This document shows positions 1-7,360 of a stretch of 55,161 bases of DNA, piece by piece. A program made the position numbers and the translations under genes. The notes beneath the pieces are model-generated. The model was not told the origin of the DNA, did no database searches, and worked only from the letters and a program-made list of their open reading frames with translations. Position 1 is the stretch's first letter, and each line of letters begins with the position of its first letter. Source of the stretch: Thermoplasmata archaeon (lineage in GTDB: Archaea; Thermoplasmatota; Thermoplasmata; Lutacidiplasmatales; UBA184); NCBI GenBank assembly GCA_022750435.1, contig JAKIVS010000001.1, forward strand, positions 166,542-221,702, given 5' to 3'.

Positions 1-532
1 GCATCTCGCCCGCGCCCGCCGCTACCGGGTCTTCGGGCTGTGGAGCCACGCGAGCGAGTTGATGACCGGCGGTGCCTCGGTCGCCCTCGCAGAGGCCGGT
101 GGGGCCCGCATCGGCCGAACGATGTTCCCGGCGTTCCTCAGCGACATGGGACGATCGAAGGCGAGCCGGGCGCTCCGCCGCTCGACGCTCGACAAGGCGG
201 ACCACCACCTCCACCTCTCGCGTCGCAAGGGCGCGGAATCGACCCTTCCCTTCCTCGAGGCGGTCTTCGGGGCGCCCGGCATCCGGGACGGGCCGGTGTT
301 CCTCCTTCGGCGCCGGATCGTCGCGAACCTCGAGCTGACCCCCGAAGAGGTCGGCTTCCTGGCGGGCGTCGAGCCCGACGCCGACGGGATCCGGGCGTTG
401 TTCCCTGCCGAGCCCCCTGCGGCCGACGAATCCCCGCCCGCCGAGGAGGAGACACCCGCACCCGCTCCCCCGCCGAAGGCCGCCCCGGCCGAGAGCCGCA
501 AGCGCATCCAGCGCTCGCTCGGCGAGTTCTAG
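1..532 (+). CDS. rfcL: Replication factor C large subunit (clamp loader), C-terminal part
   Basis: Partial gene: the frame is open from base 2 and its start lies before the window. The product is the C-terminal part of the archaeal clamp-loader large subunit, which with RFC-small loads the PCNA ring onto primed DNA using ATP. The family signature is visible at the start: YRVFGLWSHASELMTGG, then a basic stretch with FPAFLSDMGRSKASRALR, as in archaeal RFC-L C-terminal helical domains. The ATPase domain is outside the window. An acidic, proline-rich linker (PPAADESPPAEEETPAPAPP) leads to the last residues RIQRSLGEF, which match a PCNA-interacting QxxLxxF box at the extreme C-terminus, its usual place in this subunit. 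It converges with the next gene, 7 nt away. This is the best evidence for an archaeal host. Confidence 0.88.
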   Translation, partial: HLARARRYRVFGLWSHASELMTGGASVALAEAGGARIGRTMFPAFLSDMGRSKASRALRRSTLDKADHHLHLSRRKGAESTLPFLEAVFGAPGIRDGPVFLLRRRIVANLELTPEEVGFLAGVEPDADGIRALFPAEPPAADESPPAEEETPAPAPPPKAAPAESRKRIQRSLGEF

Positions 533-539
533 CGACGGC

Positions 540-2654
540 TCACTCGAACCGGCCGACGCCGGTGGAGGAGCCTTCGCGGGACGCCTTCTCGAACTTCGAG
601 GTGGCCGGGCCATGCATGGCCGCCACCCGCAGCGCGATCGGGCGGTTCTTCATCGACACCCGGACGAATCCGGCACCGAGGAATCCGGCCGCCGCCGCGT
701 TCAGGGAGAAGTTTGCGATGCCGACGCTGCTCGGGGTGGCGATCGGGTTCGCCACGGGCGTCGCCGGGGTGATCACCACGGGAATCCCGCCGGGAGCGAT
801 GGGGAATCCGGGCGGCGGACCAGTGGCCGGCGGGCCGGTTCCCGACAACTCGACGTTGACCTGGGCCACGCCGAACGACTGGTACACCGCGGACCCGTTC
901 GACCGTGGCACGTAGAACGCCCACGTGTACTGGCCGTCCACGGACGTGCTCCCGCTCGCATGGCAGCTCGTGGTGATGCACGCATCGACGGGCACCATCC
1001 CCGTCGGCGGACCCGCGGCCTCCACGTTGAACGACGCGGACCACGAGTCGCCGAGATAGAGGACGTTCAGGCTCGGGATCTCGGAGAAGTTCCAGCTGAG
1101 GGTCTCCAACGACCCGACCAGCTGGATGAACGGAACCCTCTGGCAGCCGCTGACCTCCCCTCTCGGGGTGAGGCAGTCGGCGCTGAACTGGGGGGTAGGG
1201 GAGATCCGGATGCTGCCAATGGGAGAGTAGTGGAACATCGGGGCGTCCGAGCCGTTGGCCACCAGCGTCTGATAGACGGGTCCGAAGCTCACGCCCCGGA
1301 GTGCCTGCATCAAGGATGGGTTGACCGTGTTCGGGGTCATGACCGGCCCGTGCGGGACGTACTCCAATGTCCCGGAGTCGCCGTTGGGGCAGCTCGCGAA
1401 CGTCGGTCCGTCCCAGCTTCCACCGGTCGCTTCCGCCATGTCGCAGCCGGCTTCGATGACGTGCTCGGTGTCGGTGATGACCTTGGGGCCGCCGGGTCCA
1501 CCTCCGGATCCATGACCGACCGGCCATCCGGCGGACAGGGGGTCGGTTGCGGTATCCCAGAGGTCGATCGTGTCGATCGTACAGGTGCGACCGATGGAGT
1601 CCACGCAGTTGTGCGTGGTGTGCGCGAGACCCGCGATCGAGTCGTTGACGTTGCCGTCCTGCGAGTGAACCCACCCCTCACAGTTCGGCATCACGCCATC
1701 GGCAAACTGGTAGGACGGCTCGCAGGTCCAGCCGTCCGCCTGGCTCCCGCCGCAGCACGGATCGAACGCGCTGATGCTATAGTCCTCGACGTACGCCGGG
1801 TCCCGCGGAGCCGTCGACCCGATCAGCACCACGACGTGGTGGGTGTTCGGAGACCAGTCGAGTCCGCTCCCGATGATCGCGCCGTAGAGCGCGGTGATCG
1901 ATGGGCTGTGGAGGAAGTTGTCGTCAAGGCCGACGATCGAGATGAACCCGCCCCCGAACGTCCCGCTCGAGTACGCCTGGTCGACGGCTCCGCCGAAGTC
2001 GCTCGCCGGGACGAACTGCGGGATGTCCACGCTGTACTTCGAGGAGTCGCCACAGTCGTTCCAGTCGCCGCAGTCGGTGCCGAAGAAGTCGACCATGGCG
2101 AAGCTGACGTTGGAGTGCGGGTTCGCCGAGGCGATCTCGTTCGCGATGTCCTGCGAGTTGGCGATGAAGAACGGACCGCCGTTCGACTCCTCGCACACCG
2201 GCTGGTCCCCGCCGTTCGCGACCGCGCACTTGTCGTAGCCGGGGTAGCCGAAGTAGTGGTAGTAGAATCCGTCGTAGGCGGTGGTCTCGATGACAAACGC
2301 CACCTGGACGTTCGGCCAATAGGGACTCGGGGCGGTGTTGGCGCTCGCCGAGATCGTCACACGACTCTGGGCCGTTCCGGCCGGACACGTCGACGTCCCG
2401 TAGGCGCAGATCGAGGACGGGGAGGCCGAGACGCCGAGCGTGAGCGAGGAGCCGGCGCGGGCCGCCGGCGTCGAGGCGACGCTTGTTGCGGGAAGGACCG
2501 TCACCTGCGTCGAGCGGATGACCGGGGCCGTGTCGAAATGGAGGGGGGGCACGAGGATCGTGACCGCGACGGCCACGACGCAGACCACAAGAGCGAGCAC
2601 CGCCCGGGTCCCCCGCGCAGAAATTGCGCGTGCCGCCGCCCGGAACGGCTCCAT
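540..2654 (-). CDS. Exported protein with a von Willebrand A-like domain
   Basis: 704 aa. An N-terminal hydrophobic segment (about residues 17-38, preceded by Arg) acts as signal or anchor. Residues about 116-290 look like a vWA/Rossmann fold: a hydrophobic beta strand VQVAFVIETT, later GGGFISIVGLDDN, a helix region (ALYGAIIGSGLDWSPN) and a strand HHVVVLIGSTAPRDPAY, which resembles the usual vWA C-terminal half. The MIDAS motif DxSxS is not intact; its place is taken by ETTAY at about 123-127. The middle is Cys-rich, suggesting disulfides outside the cell. A short Ala/Gly-rich hydrophobic stretch near residue 665 could be a second membrane contact. No specific function is recognised. A TTTACA-like element at 2681-2687 lies about 30 nt from the ATG, fitting a leaderless transcript. 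Confidence 0.7.
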   Translation of the reverse strand: MEPFRAAARAISARGTRAVLALVVCVVAVAVTILVPPLHFDTAPVIRSTQVTVLPATSVASTPAARAGSSLTLGVSASPSSICAYGTSTCPAGTAQSRVTISASANTAPSPYWPNVQVAFVIETTAYDGFYYHYFGYPGYDKCAVANGGDQPVCEESNGGPFFIANSQDIANEIASANPHSNVSFAMVDFFGTDCGDWNDCGDSSKYSVDIPQFVPASDFGGAVDQAYSSGTFGGGFISIVGLDDNFLHSPSITALYGAIIGSGLDWSPNTHHVVVLIGSTAPRDPAYVEDYSISAFDPCCGGSQADGWTCEPSYQFADGVMPNCEGWVHSQDGNVNDSIAGLAHTTHNCVDSIGRTCTIDTIDLWDTATDPLSAGWPVGHGSGGGPGGPKVITDTEHVIEAGCDMAEATGGSWDGPTFASCPNGDSGTLEYVPHGPVMTPNTVNPSLMQALRGVSFGPVYQTLVANGSDAPMFHYSPIGSIRISPTPQFSADCLTPRGEVSGCQRVPFIQLVGSLETLSWNFSEIPSLNVLYLGDSWSASFNVEAAGPPTGMVPVDACITTSCHASGSTSVDGQYTWAFYVPRSNGSAVYQSFGVAQVNVELSGTGPPATGPPPGFPIAPGGIPVVITPATPVANPIATPSSVGIANFSLNAAAAGFLGAGFVRVSMKNRPIALRVAAMHGPATSKFEKASREGSSTGVGRFE

Positions 2655-2744
2655 TCGAAGAAACCCATCCCGACGATGGGCTTTACACCTTTCGTGCGAC
2701 GGGGCTCGGCGAGAACCACGTCGCTCGTCCGGACTCGAGTCAGG

Positions 2745-2756
2745 TACCCGCGGGTA
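2745..2756. promoter_or_regulatory. Palindromic operator candidate, site 1 (TACCCGCGGGTA)
   Basis: A perfect 12-bp palindrome with core ACCCGCGGGT (2746-2755). It sits about 10 bp upstream of the TATA box of the winged-helix gene at 2795 and between two divergent genes. The same core recurs at 5343-5352 and 14245-14254, both also intergenic. A site just upstream of a regulator's own promoter suggests autoregulation; that link is inference. Confidence 0.5.
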
Positions 2757-2764
2757 ACCGACGC

Positions 2765-2770
2765 TCTATA
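2765..2770 (+). promoter_or_regulatory. TATA box of the winged-helix gene
   Basis: TCTATA, centred 27 nt upstream of the ATG at 2795. At this archaeal spacing transcription would begin at or next to the start codon, so the mRNA is probably leaderless. This supports the choice of 2795 over upstream in-frame starts. Confidence 0.6.
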
Positions 2771-2794
2771 CCACCCTCCGCGCATCTCGACGCG

Positions 2795-3394
2795 ATGAGC
2801 GAATGGGCGGACCGGGCCGAGGAGGCGCCGCTCGACGACCGGGTGGTCGAGTTCCTCCAGGACCGGCCGGGCCGGGTCGCCTTCAACGGCCTCCGCCGCG
2901 CCCTCGATGCCCATCCCGAGTCGCTGGTTCGATCGCTCCGGCGTCTCGAGCGGCACGGCGTTGTGTTGCACGGGTCGGACGGTTACGGCCTCGTCGACCG
3001 TCCCGCCGTAGAACGACCGTCCGCCCCGGCGAGGAGCCGCCCGTTCGCCGAGGTCACGCTCGCGCCGGGGGTTTCCCAGACCGAGCTGTTCGGTCGCCTG
3101 GCCGGTCGGTGGTTCGGGCCGCTTCGCTGGATCGGGCTCTACGAGCCGTCCGATGGCCCTTGGCTCGTTTGGTCGGTCGAGGGGAGCCGGGCCCAGGTGC
3201 GACTCGGAATTCGGCGCGGGCGCCTGACGGTCGTGCTCGACCGGCCGGACTCCACGGTTCCGGACGGGAAGGCGGACGATGCCGCCCGCCGGCTCCTCGG
3301 CCACGCCATCGACGCGCTCGAGCCGACGGCGGGCGAGTCGTCGGAGACCCTGACCATCTCCGCGCACCCGTCGTCGCTCTCCTACGCCAGCTGA
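2795..3394 (+). CDS. Winged-helix DNA-binding protein, probable transcription regulator
   Basis: 199 aa. Residues about 13-70 form a likely winged helix-turn-helix: helices DDRVVEFLQDRPG, AFNGLRRALDAH and PESLVRSLRRLERHG, followed by a wing strand GVVLHGSDGYGLVDR, the layout of MarR/ArsR-like and archaeal HTH proteins. The remaining 130 aa are a mixed alpha/beta domain (WFGPLRWIGLYEPSDGPWLVW, then QVRLGIRRGRLTVVL) that I do not recognise; it could sense a ligand or dimerise. No membrane segment. The start at 2795 is supported by the TATA box at 2765; an in-frame start at 2624 is not. The palindrome at 2745-2756 lies directly upstream, and the same core occurs near osmC, so local autoregulation and control of osmC are plausible but untested. 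Confidence 0.72.
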   Translation: MSEWADRAEEAPLDDRVVEFLQDRPGRVAFNGLRRALDAHPESLVRSLRRLERHGVVLHGSDGYGLVDRPAVERPSAPARSRPFAEVTLAPGVSQTELFGRLAGRWFGPLRWIGLYEPSDGPWLVWSVEGSRAQVRLGIRRGRLTVVLDRPDSTVPDGKADDAARRLLGHAIDALEPTAGESSETLTISAHPSSLSYAS

Positions 3395-3498
3395 ACGTCC
3401 CCTCCGTCGGCCGGAGTGTGACTGGACCTCGGGTTTTCCGCTCAATATCCCCCCCCGCGCGGTAGGGGAATCGGCCGAACCCGGCCAAGGAACCAACC

Positions 3499-3747
3499 AT
3501 GACGCACTTTGAGGGAAGCGACGAGGGACCGAGCTACGGACCGTGGGTGTGGAGCGCGTACAAGGCGTACAACGAGCTCCTCCGCGAGAAGATCAAGAAG
3601 CGATTCGAGGCGAAGGAAGGACCCTGGATGGACCAGCTCGCCGAGCTGCTCGTCCAGCTCGTGGACGCTCGCTGGGAAGGCGGCCGGCAGGGCGACAAGA
3701 CCGAGTCGGAGATCCGGGCGAAGCTCGACCAGCTGCTCGCGCAGTAG
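3499..3747 (+). CDS. Small hypothetical protein (82 aa)
   Basis: A short, strongly charged, mostly helical protein. It opens with an acidic, Gly/Ser stretch and a Tyr/Trp-rich patch (YGPWVWSAYKAYNELL), then Lys/Glu helices and a final amphipathic helix ESEIRAKLDQLLAQ. There is no Cys, signal peptide or membrane segment, so it is probably cytosolic. The codon use matches the neighbours and the ATG at 3499 is the natural start. An AATATC element at 3444-3449 lies about 53 nt upstream, giving a predicted leader of about 25 nt. The htrA-like gene follows 110 nt downstream on the same strand, possibly from its own promoter. I do not recognise the family. Confidence 0.6.
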   Translation: MTHFEGSDEGPSYGPWVWSAYKAYNELLREKIKKRFEAKEGPWMDQLAELLVQLVDARWEGGRQGDKTESEIRAKLDQLLAQ

Positions 3748-3824
3748 GTCCATGGCGCCCACGATGCCCAGCTCCCCGGGTCCGTCGCCGCGACCGACCC
3801 CGAACCCGGGGGTACCTTTTCCAT

Positions 3825-3846
3825 GGCCCGGCCCGTAGGCCGGGCC
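3825..3846 (+). promoter_or_regulatory. Perfect 8-bp-arm hairpin before the htrA-like gene
   Basis: GGCCCGGC (3825-3832) and GCCGGGCC (3839-3846) are exact inverted repeats around a 6-nt loop. The element ends 11 nt before the GTG start at 3858, downstream of a weak T-rich promoter-like stretch (3812-3820). It could be an mRNA hairpin limiting translation, an operator, or the end of the upstream transcript. Confidence 0.4.
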
Positions 3847-3857
3847 CCCTAGGACCC

Positions 3858-4820
3858 GTGGCGCTCGCAGCCCAGCAGGAGGAGCTCGTCGCGGCCGTCG
3901 CGACGCTCACGCCGAGCGTGGTCCGGGTCGTTCGGGTCACCGAACGGCGCCGCCACCGGAGGGCCGGGGAAGAGACCGCCGCCGGCAGCGGATTCGTCGT
4001 CGACGACCGCGGCCACGTCGTCACCAACTACCACGTCGTCCGGGAATCCGGGACGATCCAGGTGACGTTCGCCGACGGCGCGTCGGTCTCGGGAGAGCTC
4101 GTCGGCGCCGACCCGCTCACCGACCTCGCTCTCCTCCGCGTGGTCCGCAAGGGACCGCCGGCGGTGACGTGGGCCGACTCCGACCGGTTGCGGGCGGGGC
4201 AGTTCGCGATCGCCGTCGGGAACTCCCTCGGACTTCCGGGCTCACCGACCGTGTCGCTCGGCGTCGTCAGCGCCGTCGGACGCCCGCTCCCGTGGGCGTC
4301 GCACGTCCTGGAGGGGCTGGTCCAGACCGACGCCGCCATCAATCCCGGGAACAGCGGCGGTCCCCTCGCGGACCTTTCCGGGAAGGTGATCGGCGTCAAC
4401 ACCGCCATCGTTCCATACGCGCAGGGGGTAGGGTTCGCCGTCCCCTCGAACACGACCCGGTGGGTGTTGGACGCGCTCCTCGAGCACGGCCGCGTGGTGC
4501 GCCCGTGGCTGGGGATCCAGGCCGTCACGAGACTCGACGGCGACGGGACGTTCGCGAAGCCCGCCGGCGTGTACGTGGTCGAAGTGGTGCCGAACGGACC
4601 GGCCGGTCAGGCCGGGGTCCGCGAGGGGGACGTCCTGACCCGGATCGGGCCGCACCCGATCGCCACGCTCCACGACTTGCTGGTCGCCCTCAGCCGGGTC
4701 CCCATCGGCGGCGTCGTCGATGTCGTCAGTCGACGCGCCGGAGCGGAAGTACGGACGGTCGTCCGGGTCGCGGAAGGGCCACGTCCCGTCGAGGCGACGT
4801 CGCACGTCGCCGGCGAGTAA
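3858..4820 (+). CDS. HtrA/DegP-like trypsin-fold serine protease with one PDZ domain
   Basis: 320 aa from GTG 3858. The protease domain contains the full catalytic triad: His59 in TNYHVV, Asp89 in LTDLALL, and Ser166 in NPGNSGGPL, the diagnostic HtrA motif. Residues about 225-310 form a single PDZ domain (RPWLGIQAV, then VVPNGPAGQAGVREGDVLTRIG). Such proteases degrade or refold damaged proteins, and the PDZ domain recognises exposed C-termini. The usual bacterial signal peptide or membrane anchor is absent: the N-terminus ALAAQQEELVAAVATL is a soluble helix, so the enzyme is predicted to be cytoplasmic unless a start was missed. GTG 3858 is chosen because the upstream in-frame sequence is an Arg/Pro-rich shadow. 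It converges with osmC, 39 nt away, so quality control and oxidative stress genes sit together. Confidence 0.88.
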   Translation: MALAAQQEELVAAVATLTPSVVRVVRVTERRRHRRAGEETAAGSGFVVDDRGHVVTNYHVVRESGTIQVTFADGASVSGELVGADPLTDLALLRVVRKGPPAVTWADSDRLRAGQFAIAVGNSLGLPGSPTVSLGVVSAVGRPLPWASHVLEGLVQTDAAINPGNSGGPLADLSGKVIGVNTAIVPYAQGVGFAVPSNTTRWVLDALLEHGRVVRPWLGIQAVTRLDGDGTFAKPAGVYVVEVVPNGPAGQAGVREGDVLTRIGPHPIATLHDLLVALSRVPIGGVVDVVSRRAGAEVRTVVRVAEGPRPVEATSHVAGE

Positions 4821-4859
4821 CGGTCCGGACCCTTCGGCCCGAGCGCTCGTCCGGCCGCC

Positions 4860-5297
4860 CTAATCGAGCGTCGCGACGACCGAGATGACGACGTTCCCGT
4901 GGAGAGCCCCCGAGATCGGGCAGCCGGTCCCGGCCGCCGCCGCGGCCGCCGCGAATTTCTCCTGCGTCAGACCCGGCACCTTGCCGTGGACGACGAGCTC
5001 GCTCGTGGTGACCTTCCAGGCATCGCCGACCTTGTCGAACGTGACGGTCGCCTTGACGTCCAGTCGCTCGGGGGGTGTCCCGCCCCGGCCCAGTCCGGCG
5101 GCGAGGGCCATCGAGAAGCACGCTGCGTGCGCGGCCGCGAGGAGTTCTTCCGGGCTCGTCTTGCCGCCGGACGCCTCCGTCCGGGCGGCCCAGCTCACCG
5201 CGGTTTCGGGGAGCCCGCCGCTGAGGCCCTTGACCCGGCCGCTGCCCTTCGCGAGGTCGTGCTCCCAGACCGCTTCGGCGGTACGCTTGGCTGCCAT
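4860..5297 (-). CDS. osmC: OsmC-family peroxiredoxin
   Basis: 145 aa, the normal family size. OsmC/Ohr proteins reduce organic hydroperoxides through two conserved cysteines in a homodimer. Both are present: Cys60 in AHAACFSMAL and Cys126 in GTGCPISGAL, with SPEELLAAAHAACFS matching the OsmC signature. The sequence fits the OsmC subgroup rather than Ohr. No signal peptide, so cytosolic. The ATG at 5297 is preferred to an in-frame start at 5402 because a TATA-like GTTATCT (5320-5326, minus strand) is centred 26 nt upstream, giving a leaderless mRNA. It is divergent from the gene at 5393, and the shared 95-bp region holds the palindrome ACCCGCGGGT at 5343-5352. Confidence 0.9.
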   Translation of the reverse strand: MAAKRTAEAVWEHDLAKGSGRVKGLSGGLPETAVSWAARTEASGGKTSPEELLAAAHAACFSMALAAGLGRGGTPPERLDVKATVTFDKVGDAWKVTTSELVVHGKVPGLTQEKFAAAAAAAGTGCPISGALHGNVVISVVATLD

Positions 5298-5342
5298 CGG
5301 GGCGGCGAGGCCGTCCGAGAGATAACGTCCCCCGGCGGTCCC

Positions 5343-5352
5343 ACCCGCGGGT
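5343..5352. promoter_or_regulatory. Palindromic operator candidate, site 2 (ACCCGCGGGT)
   Basis: An exact second copy of the 10-bp core found at 2746. It lies between the divergent osmC and 5393 genes. Its centre is about 45 nt upstream of the 5393 start and 50 nt upstream of the osmC start, close to the 45-nt spacing seen at the winged-helix gene. Confidence 0.5.
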
Positions 5353-5392
5353 CCAGCCCGAGGGGTTTTCTGCCCGCGCGCGCTGATTACCA

Positions 5393-5818
5393 ATGGACCC
5401 ACCGATGGCGATCGAGATCTCCGAGCTCCCGCGCTACCTTGTCCTCGAACCGGGCGGCGGCATCCGCCTCGACATGCGCCTCGAGGCGACCGCGTGCGAG
5501 TTCGACTTTGCCCTCGAGAGTCCCCGCCCCGGTCGCAGCTTCATCGTGATGATCGGCCACCGCTCCGGCTCGATCGTCCAGCGGGTCCGCCTCGCCGGCA
5601 AGGCGAAGATCCTCTTCGACCCCGAAGGTCCGGGCGAGTACACCCTGGTGCTCACGAATCCGATGGCGGACCCGGCCGTCGTCCGCTTGAAGGCGACCGC
5701 GGTCTCCGGTCCGGAACCTCCGCACGTAACTCGACGCAAGCCTACGGCTGGCGTCACCTCCCGCCGACGCAAGCCCACCGCGCCGCGGGCGGCGCGGGGT
5801 TCGTCGAGGTCTAAATAG
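5393..5818 (+). CDS. Small protein with predicted beta-sandwich domain and basic tail
   Basis: 141 aa. The first 100 residues alternate like a beta sandwich: YLVLEPGGGIRLDMRLEA, FDFALESPRPGRSFIVMIGH, SIVQRVRLAGKAKILFDPEG and GEYTLVLTNPMADPAVVRLKA. The GEYTLVLTN run, strand-turn and Asn, is reminiscent of GOLD/emp24-like sandwiches, but that is only a resemblance. The last 35 residues are almost pure Arg/Lys/Pro/Ser/Thr (HVTRRKPTAGVTSRRRKP), suggesting binding to nucleic acid or acidic lipid. No Cys pairs, signal peptide or membrane segment. ATG 5393 is used; a second in-frame ATG (5405) is also possible. The stop codon overlaps the TATA box of the next gene. Function unknown. Confidence 0.65.
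   Translation: MDPPMAIEISELPRYLVLEPGGGIRLDMRLEATACEFDFALESPRPGRSFIVMIGHRSGSIVQRVRLAGKAKILFDPEGPGEYTLVLTNPMADPAVVRLKATAVSGPEPPHVTRRKPTAGVTSRRRKPTAPRAARGSSRSK
5811..5818 (+). promoter_or_regulatory. TATA box of the tryptophanase gene, overlapping the upstream stop codon
   Basis: CTAAATAG, centred about 24 nt before GTG 5838 (27 before the adjacent TTG 5841). It contains the TAG stop of the preceding gene, so the two genes are abutted but the second has its own promoter and a leaderless start. Confidence 0.55.
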
Positions 5819-5837
5819 GCGCGCCCCGGTCGCCGGG

Positions 5838-7223
5838 GTGTTGGCGTCCGCTCCGAGAGAACCTCGGCCGCCCGTCGAGCCCTACAAGGTCAAGGTCGTC
5901 GAGCGGATCCGCCTTCCCAGTCGGGAGGAGCGGGAAGCCGCGCTGAGAACGGCCGGCTACAATCTGTTCCAGATCCGGTCCGACGACGTCTACATCGACC
6001 TGCTCACCGACTCGGGCACATCGGCGATGAGCGACCGCCAGTGGGCGGGGATGATGGTTGGCGACGAGTCGTACGCCGGCAGCCGCAATTTCGCTCACTT
6101 CGAGGCGACCGTCCAGGAACTGACCGGGTTCCCGTTCGTCATCCCGGCCCACCAGGGCCGGGCCGCCGAGAACCTACTGTTCTCGTTGATGGGCCGACCG
6201 GGGACGGTCATCCCCAACAACATGCACTTCGACACCACCCGGGCCCACGTCGAACGGAACGGCTCGAAAGCGGTCAACCTGGCGATCCCGGAGGCGTACG
6301 ACCTCGCGAGCCCGCACCCGTTCAAGGGGAACGTCGACGTGCCGAAGCTCGAGGACCTCCTCCGCGCGGGGCCGTCGAAGGTCCCCCTCGTGATGGTCAC
6401 GCTCACGAACAACACGGGGGGCGGTCAACCGGTCTCCGTGGCCAACCTCACGGCCGTACGGGACGCCTGCCGGGCGGCGGGAGTCCCGCTCTACCTCGAC
6501 ATGTGCCGGTGGGCGGAGAACTCGTTCTTCGTCCGGGAGCGCGAGGGAGGGATGTCCGGCCGCACGATCCCGGAGATCGGCCGTCTCTGCTTCGACCTCG
6601 CCGACGGGGCGACCATGAGTGCGAAGAAGGACGGCCTCGTCAACATCGGGGGCTTCGTGGCCACGCGCGACGCCGCCCTGGCGGCCCGCCTCAAGGAGCA
6701 GTTGATCGTCTTCGAGGGATTCCCCACGTACGGCGGCCTCGCCCGCCGGGACCTGGAAGCCGCCTCGATCGGGATGCGCGAGGCGTGCGACCTCGACTAC
6801 CTCGCGCACCGGATCGGGCAGGTCCGATACCTCGCCTCTCTGCTCGATGAGGCGGTGATTCCGTACGTTCGACCCCCGGGGGGGCATGGGATCTACCTCG
6901 ACGTTCGTCGGTTCCTCCCGGACCTCCCGAGCGCCGATTTCCCGGGACAGTCGCTGGTCATCGAACTGTACCGGGAGGGCGCCGTCCGGACGGTCGAGGT
7001 CGGGGCCGTGATGTTCGGTGACGGGGCGCCGGGCGACCCCGCCCCGCTGGAATTGGTGCGTCTGGCGATCCCGCGGCGGGTCTACACCTCCGCCCACCTC
7101 GCATACGTGGCCGAGGTGGTCCGGCGAGTCTGGGACCGCCGGGCAACGATCCGGGGCGTCCGGATGGTCGAGGCCCCCGAGCGACTCCGCCATTTCACCG
7201 CGAAGTTCCAACCGAACGGGTGA
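5838..7223 (+). CDS. tnaA: Tryptophanase (L-tryptophan indole-lyase), PLP-dependent
   Basis: 461 aa, the normal size for the beta-eliminating lyase family (tryptophanase and tyrosine phenol-lyase). Tryptophanase splits L-tryptophan into indole, pyruvate and ammonia. Family motifs are intact: IDLLTDSGT, the THQGR-like AHQGRAAENL, GGQPVS, and the PLP lysine Lys264 in MSAKKDGLVNIGG. The choice between the two activities rests on three positions. Asp132 in FDTT (tyrosine phenol-lyase has Thr), Val388 in TVEVG (phenol-lyase has the substrate Arg in MERG) and His452 in LRHFTAK (phenol-lyase has Phe) all follow the tryptophanase pattern. No signal peptide. It is probably monocistronic from the TATA box at 5811. 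The family is mainly bacterial, so transfer is possible; base composition is not visibly different from the neighbours. Confidence 0.88.
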   Translation: MLASAPREPRPPVEPYKVKVVERIRLPSREEREAALRTAGYNLFQIRSDDVYIDLLTDSGTSAMSDRQWAGMMVGDESYAGSRNFAHFEATVQELTGFPFVIPAHQGRAAENLLFSLMGRPGTVIPNNMHFDTTRAHVERNGSKAVNLAIPEAYDLASPHPFKGNVDVPKLEDLLRAGPSKVPLVMVTLTNNTGGGQPVSVANLTAVRDACRAAGVPLYLDMCRWAENSFFVREREGGMSGRTIPEIGRLCFDLADGATMSAKKDGLVNIGGFVATRDAALAARLKEQLIVFEGFPTYGGLARRDLEAASIGMREACDLDYLAHRIGQVRYLASLLDEAVIPYVRPPGGHGIYLDVRRFLPDLPSADFPGQSLVIELYREGAVRTVEVGAVMFGDGAPGDPAPLELVRLAIPRRVYTSAHLAYVAEVVRRVWDRRATIRGVRMVEAPERLRHFTAKFQPNG

Positions 7224-7296
7224 CCCCGGCGCCCGCACCCGCGGCGTCCGGCCCCCCGCGTCGCAATCGGTCCCGCCGAACCGAGCGGAGAGAATT

Positions 7297-7350
7297 GTTT
7301 ATCAACCCCCCTTGGGTGGGCCGAGCGCCGAGGAGCCTCTCTCAGGAGGC
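7297..7350 (+). promoter_or_regulatory. TATA box and Shine-Dalgarno hairpin of the gene at 7361
   Basis: GTTTATCA (7297-7304) is a good TATA box, placing the transcript start near 7327 and leaving a leader of about 34 nt. The leader contains AGGAGG (7344-7349), 11 nt before the ATG. GCCTC (7335-7339) can pair with GAGGC (7346-7350), which includes most of that ribosome site, so the hairpin could mask it. This is one of the few genes here with a clear Shine-Dalgarno leader. Confidence 0.5.
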
Positions 7351-7360
7351 GTGCGGACAG

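Noticed and set aside
4860-5402. A longer OsmC protein starting at 5402
   Set aside because: The extra 35 residues are not OsmC-like and include the region with the TATA element and palindrome; ATG 5297 has leaderless TATA spacing.
5838-7223. Tyrosine phenol-lyase
   Set aside because: The substrate Arg of phenol-lyases is replaced by Val388, and two other discriminating residues also follow tryptophanase.
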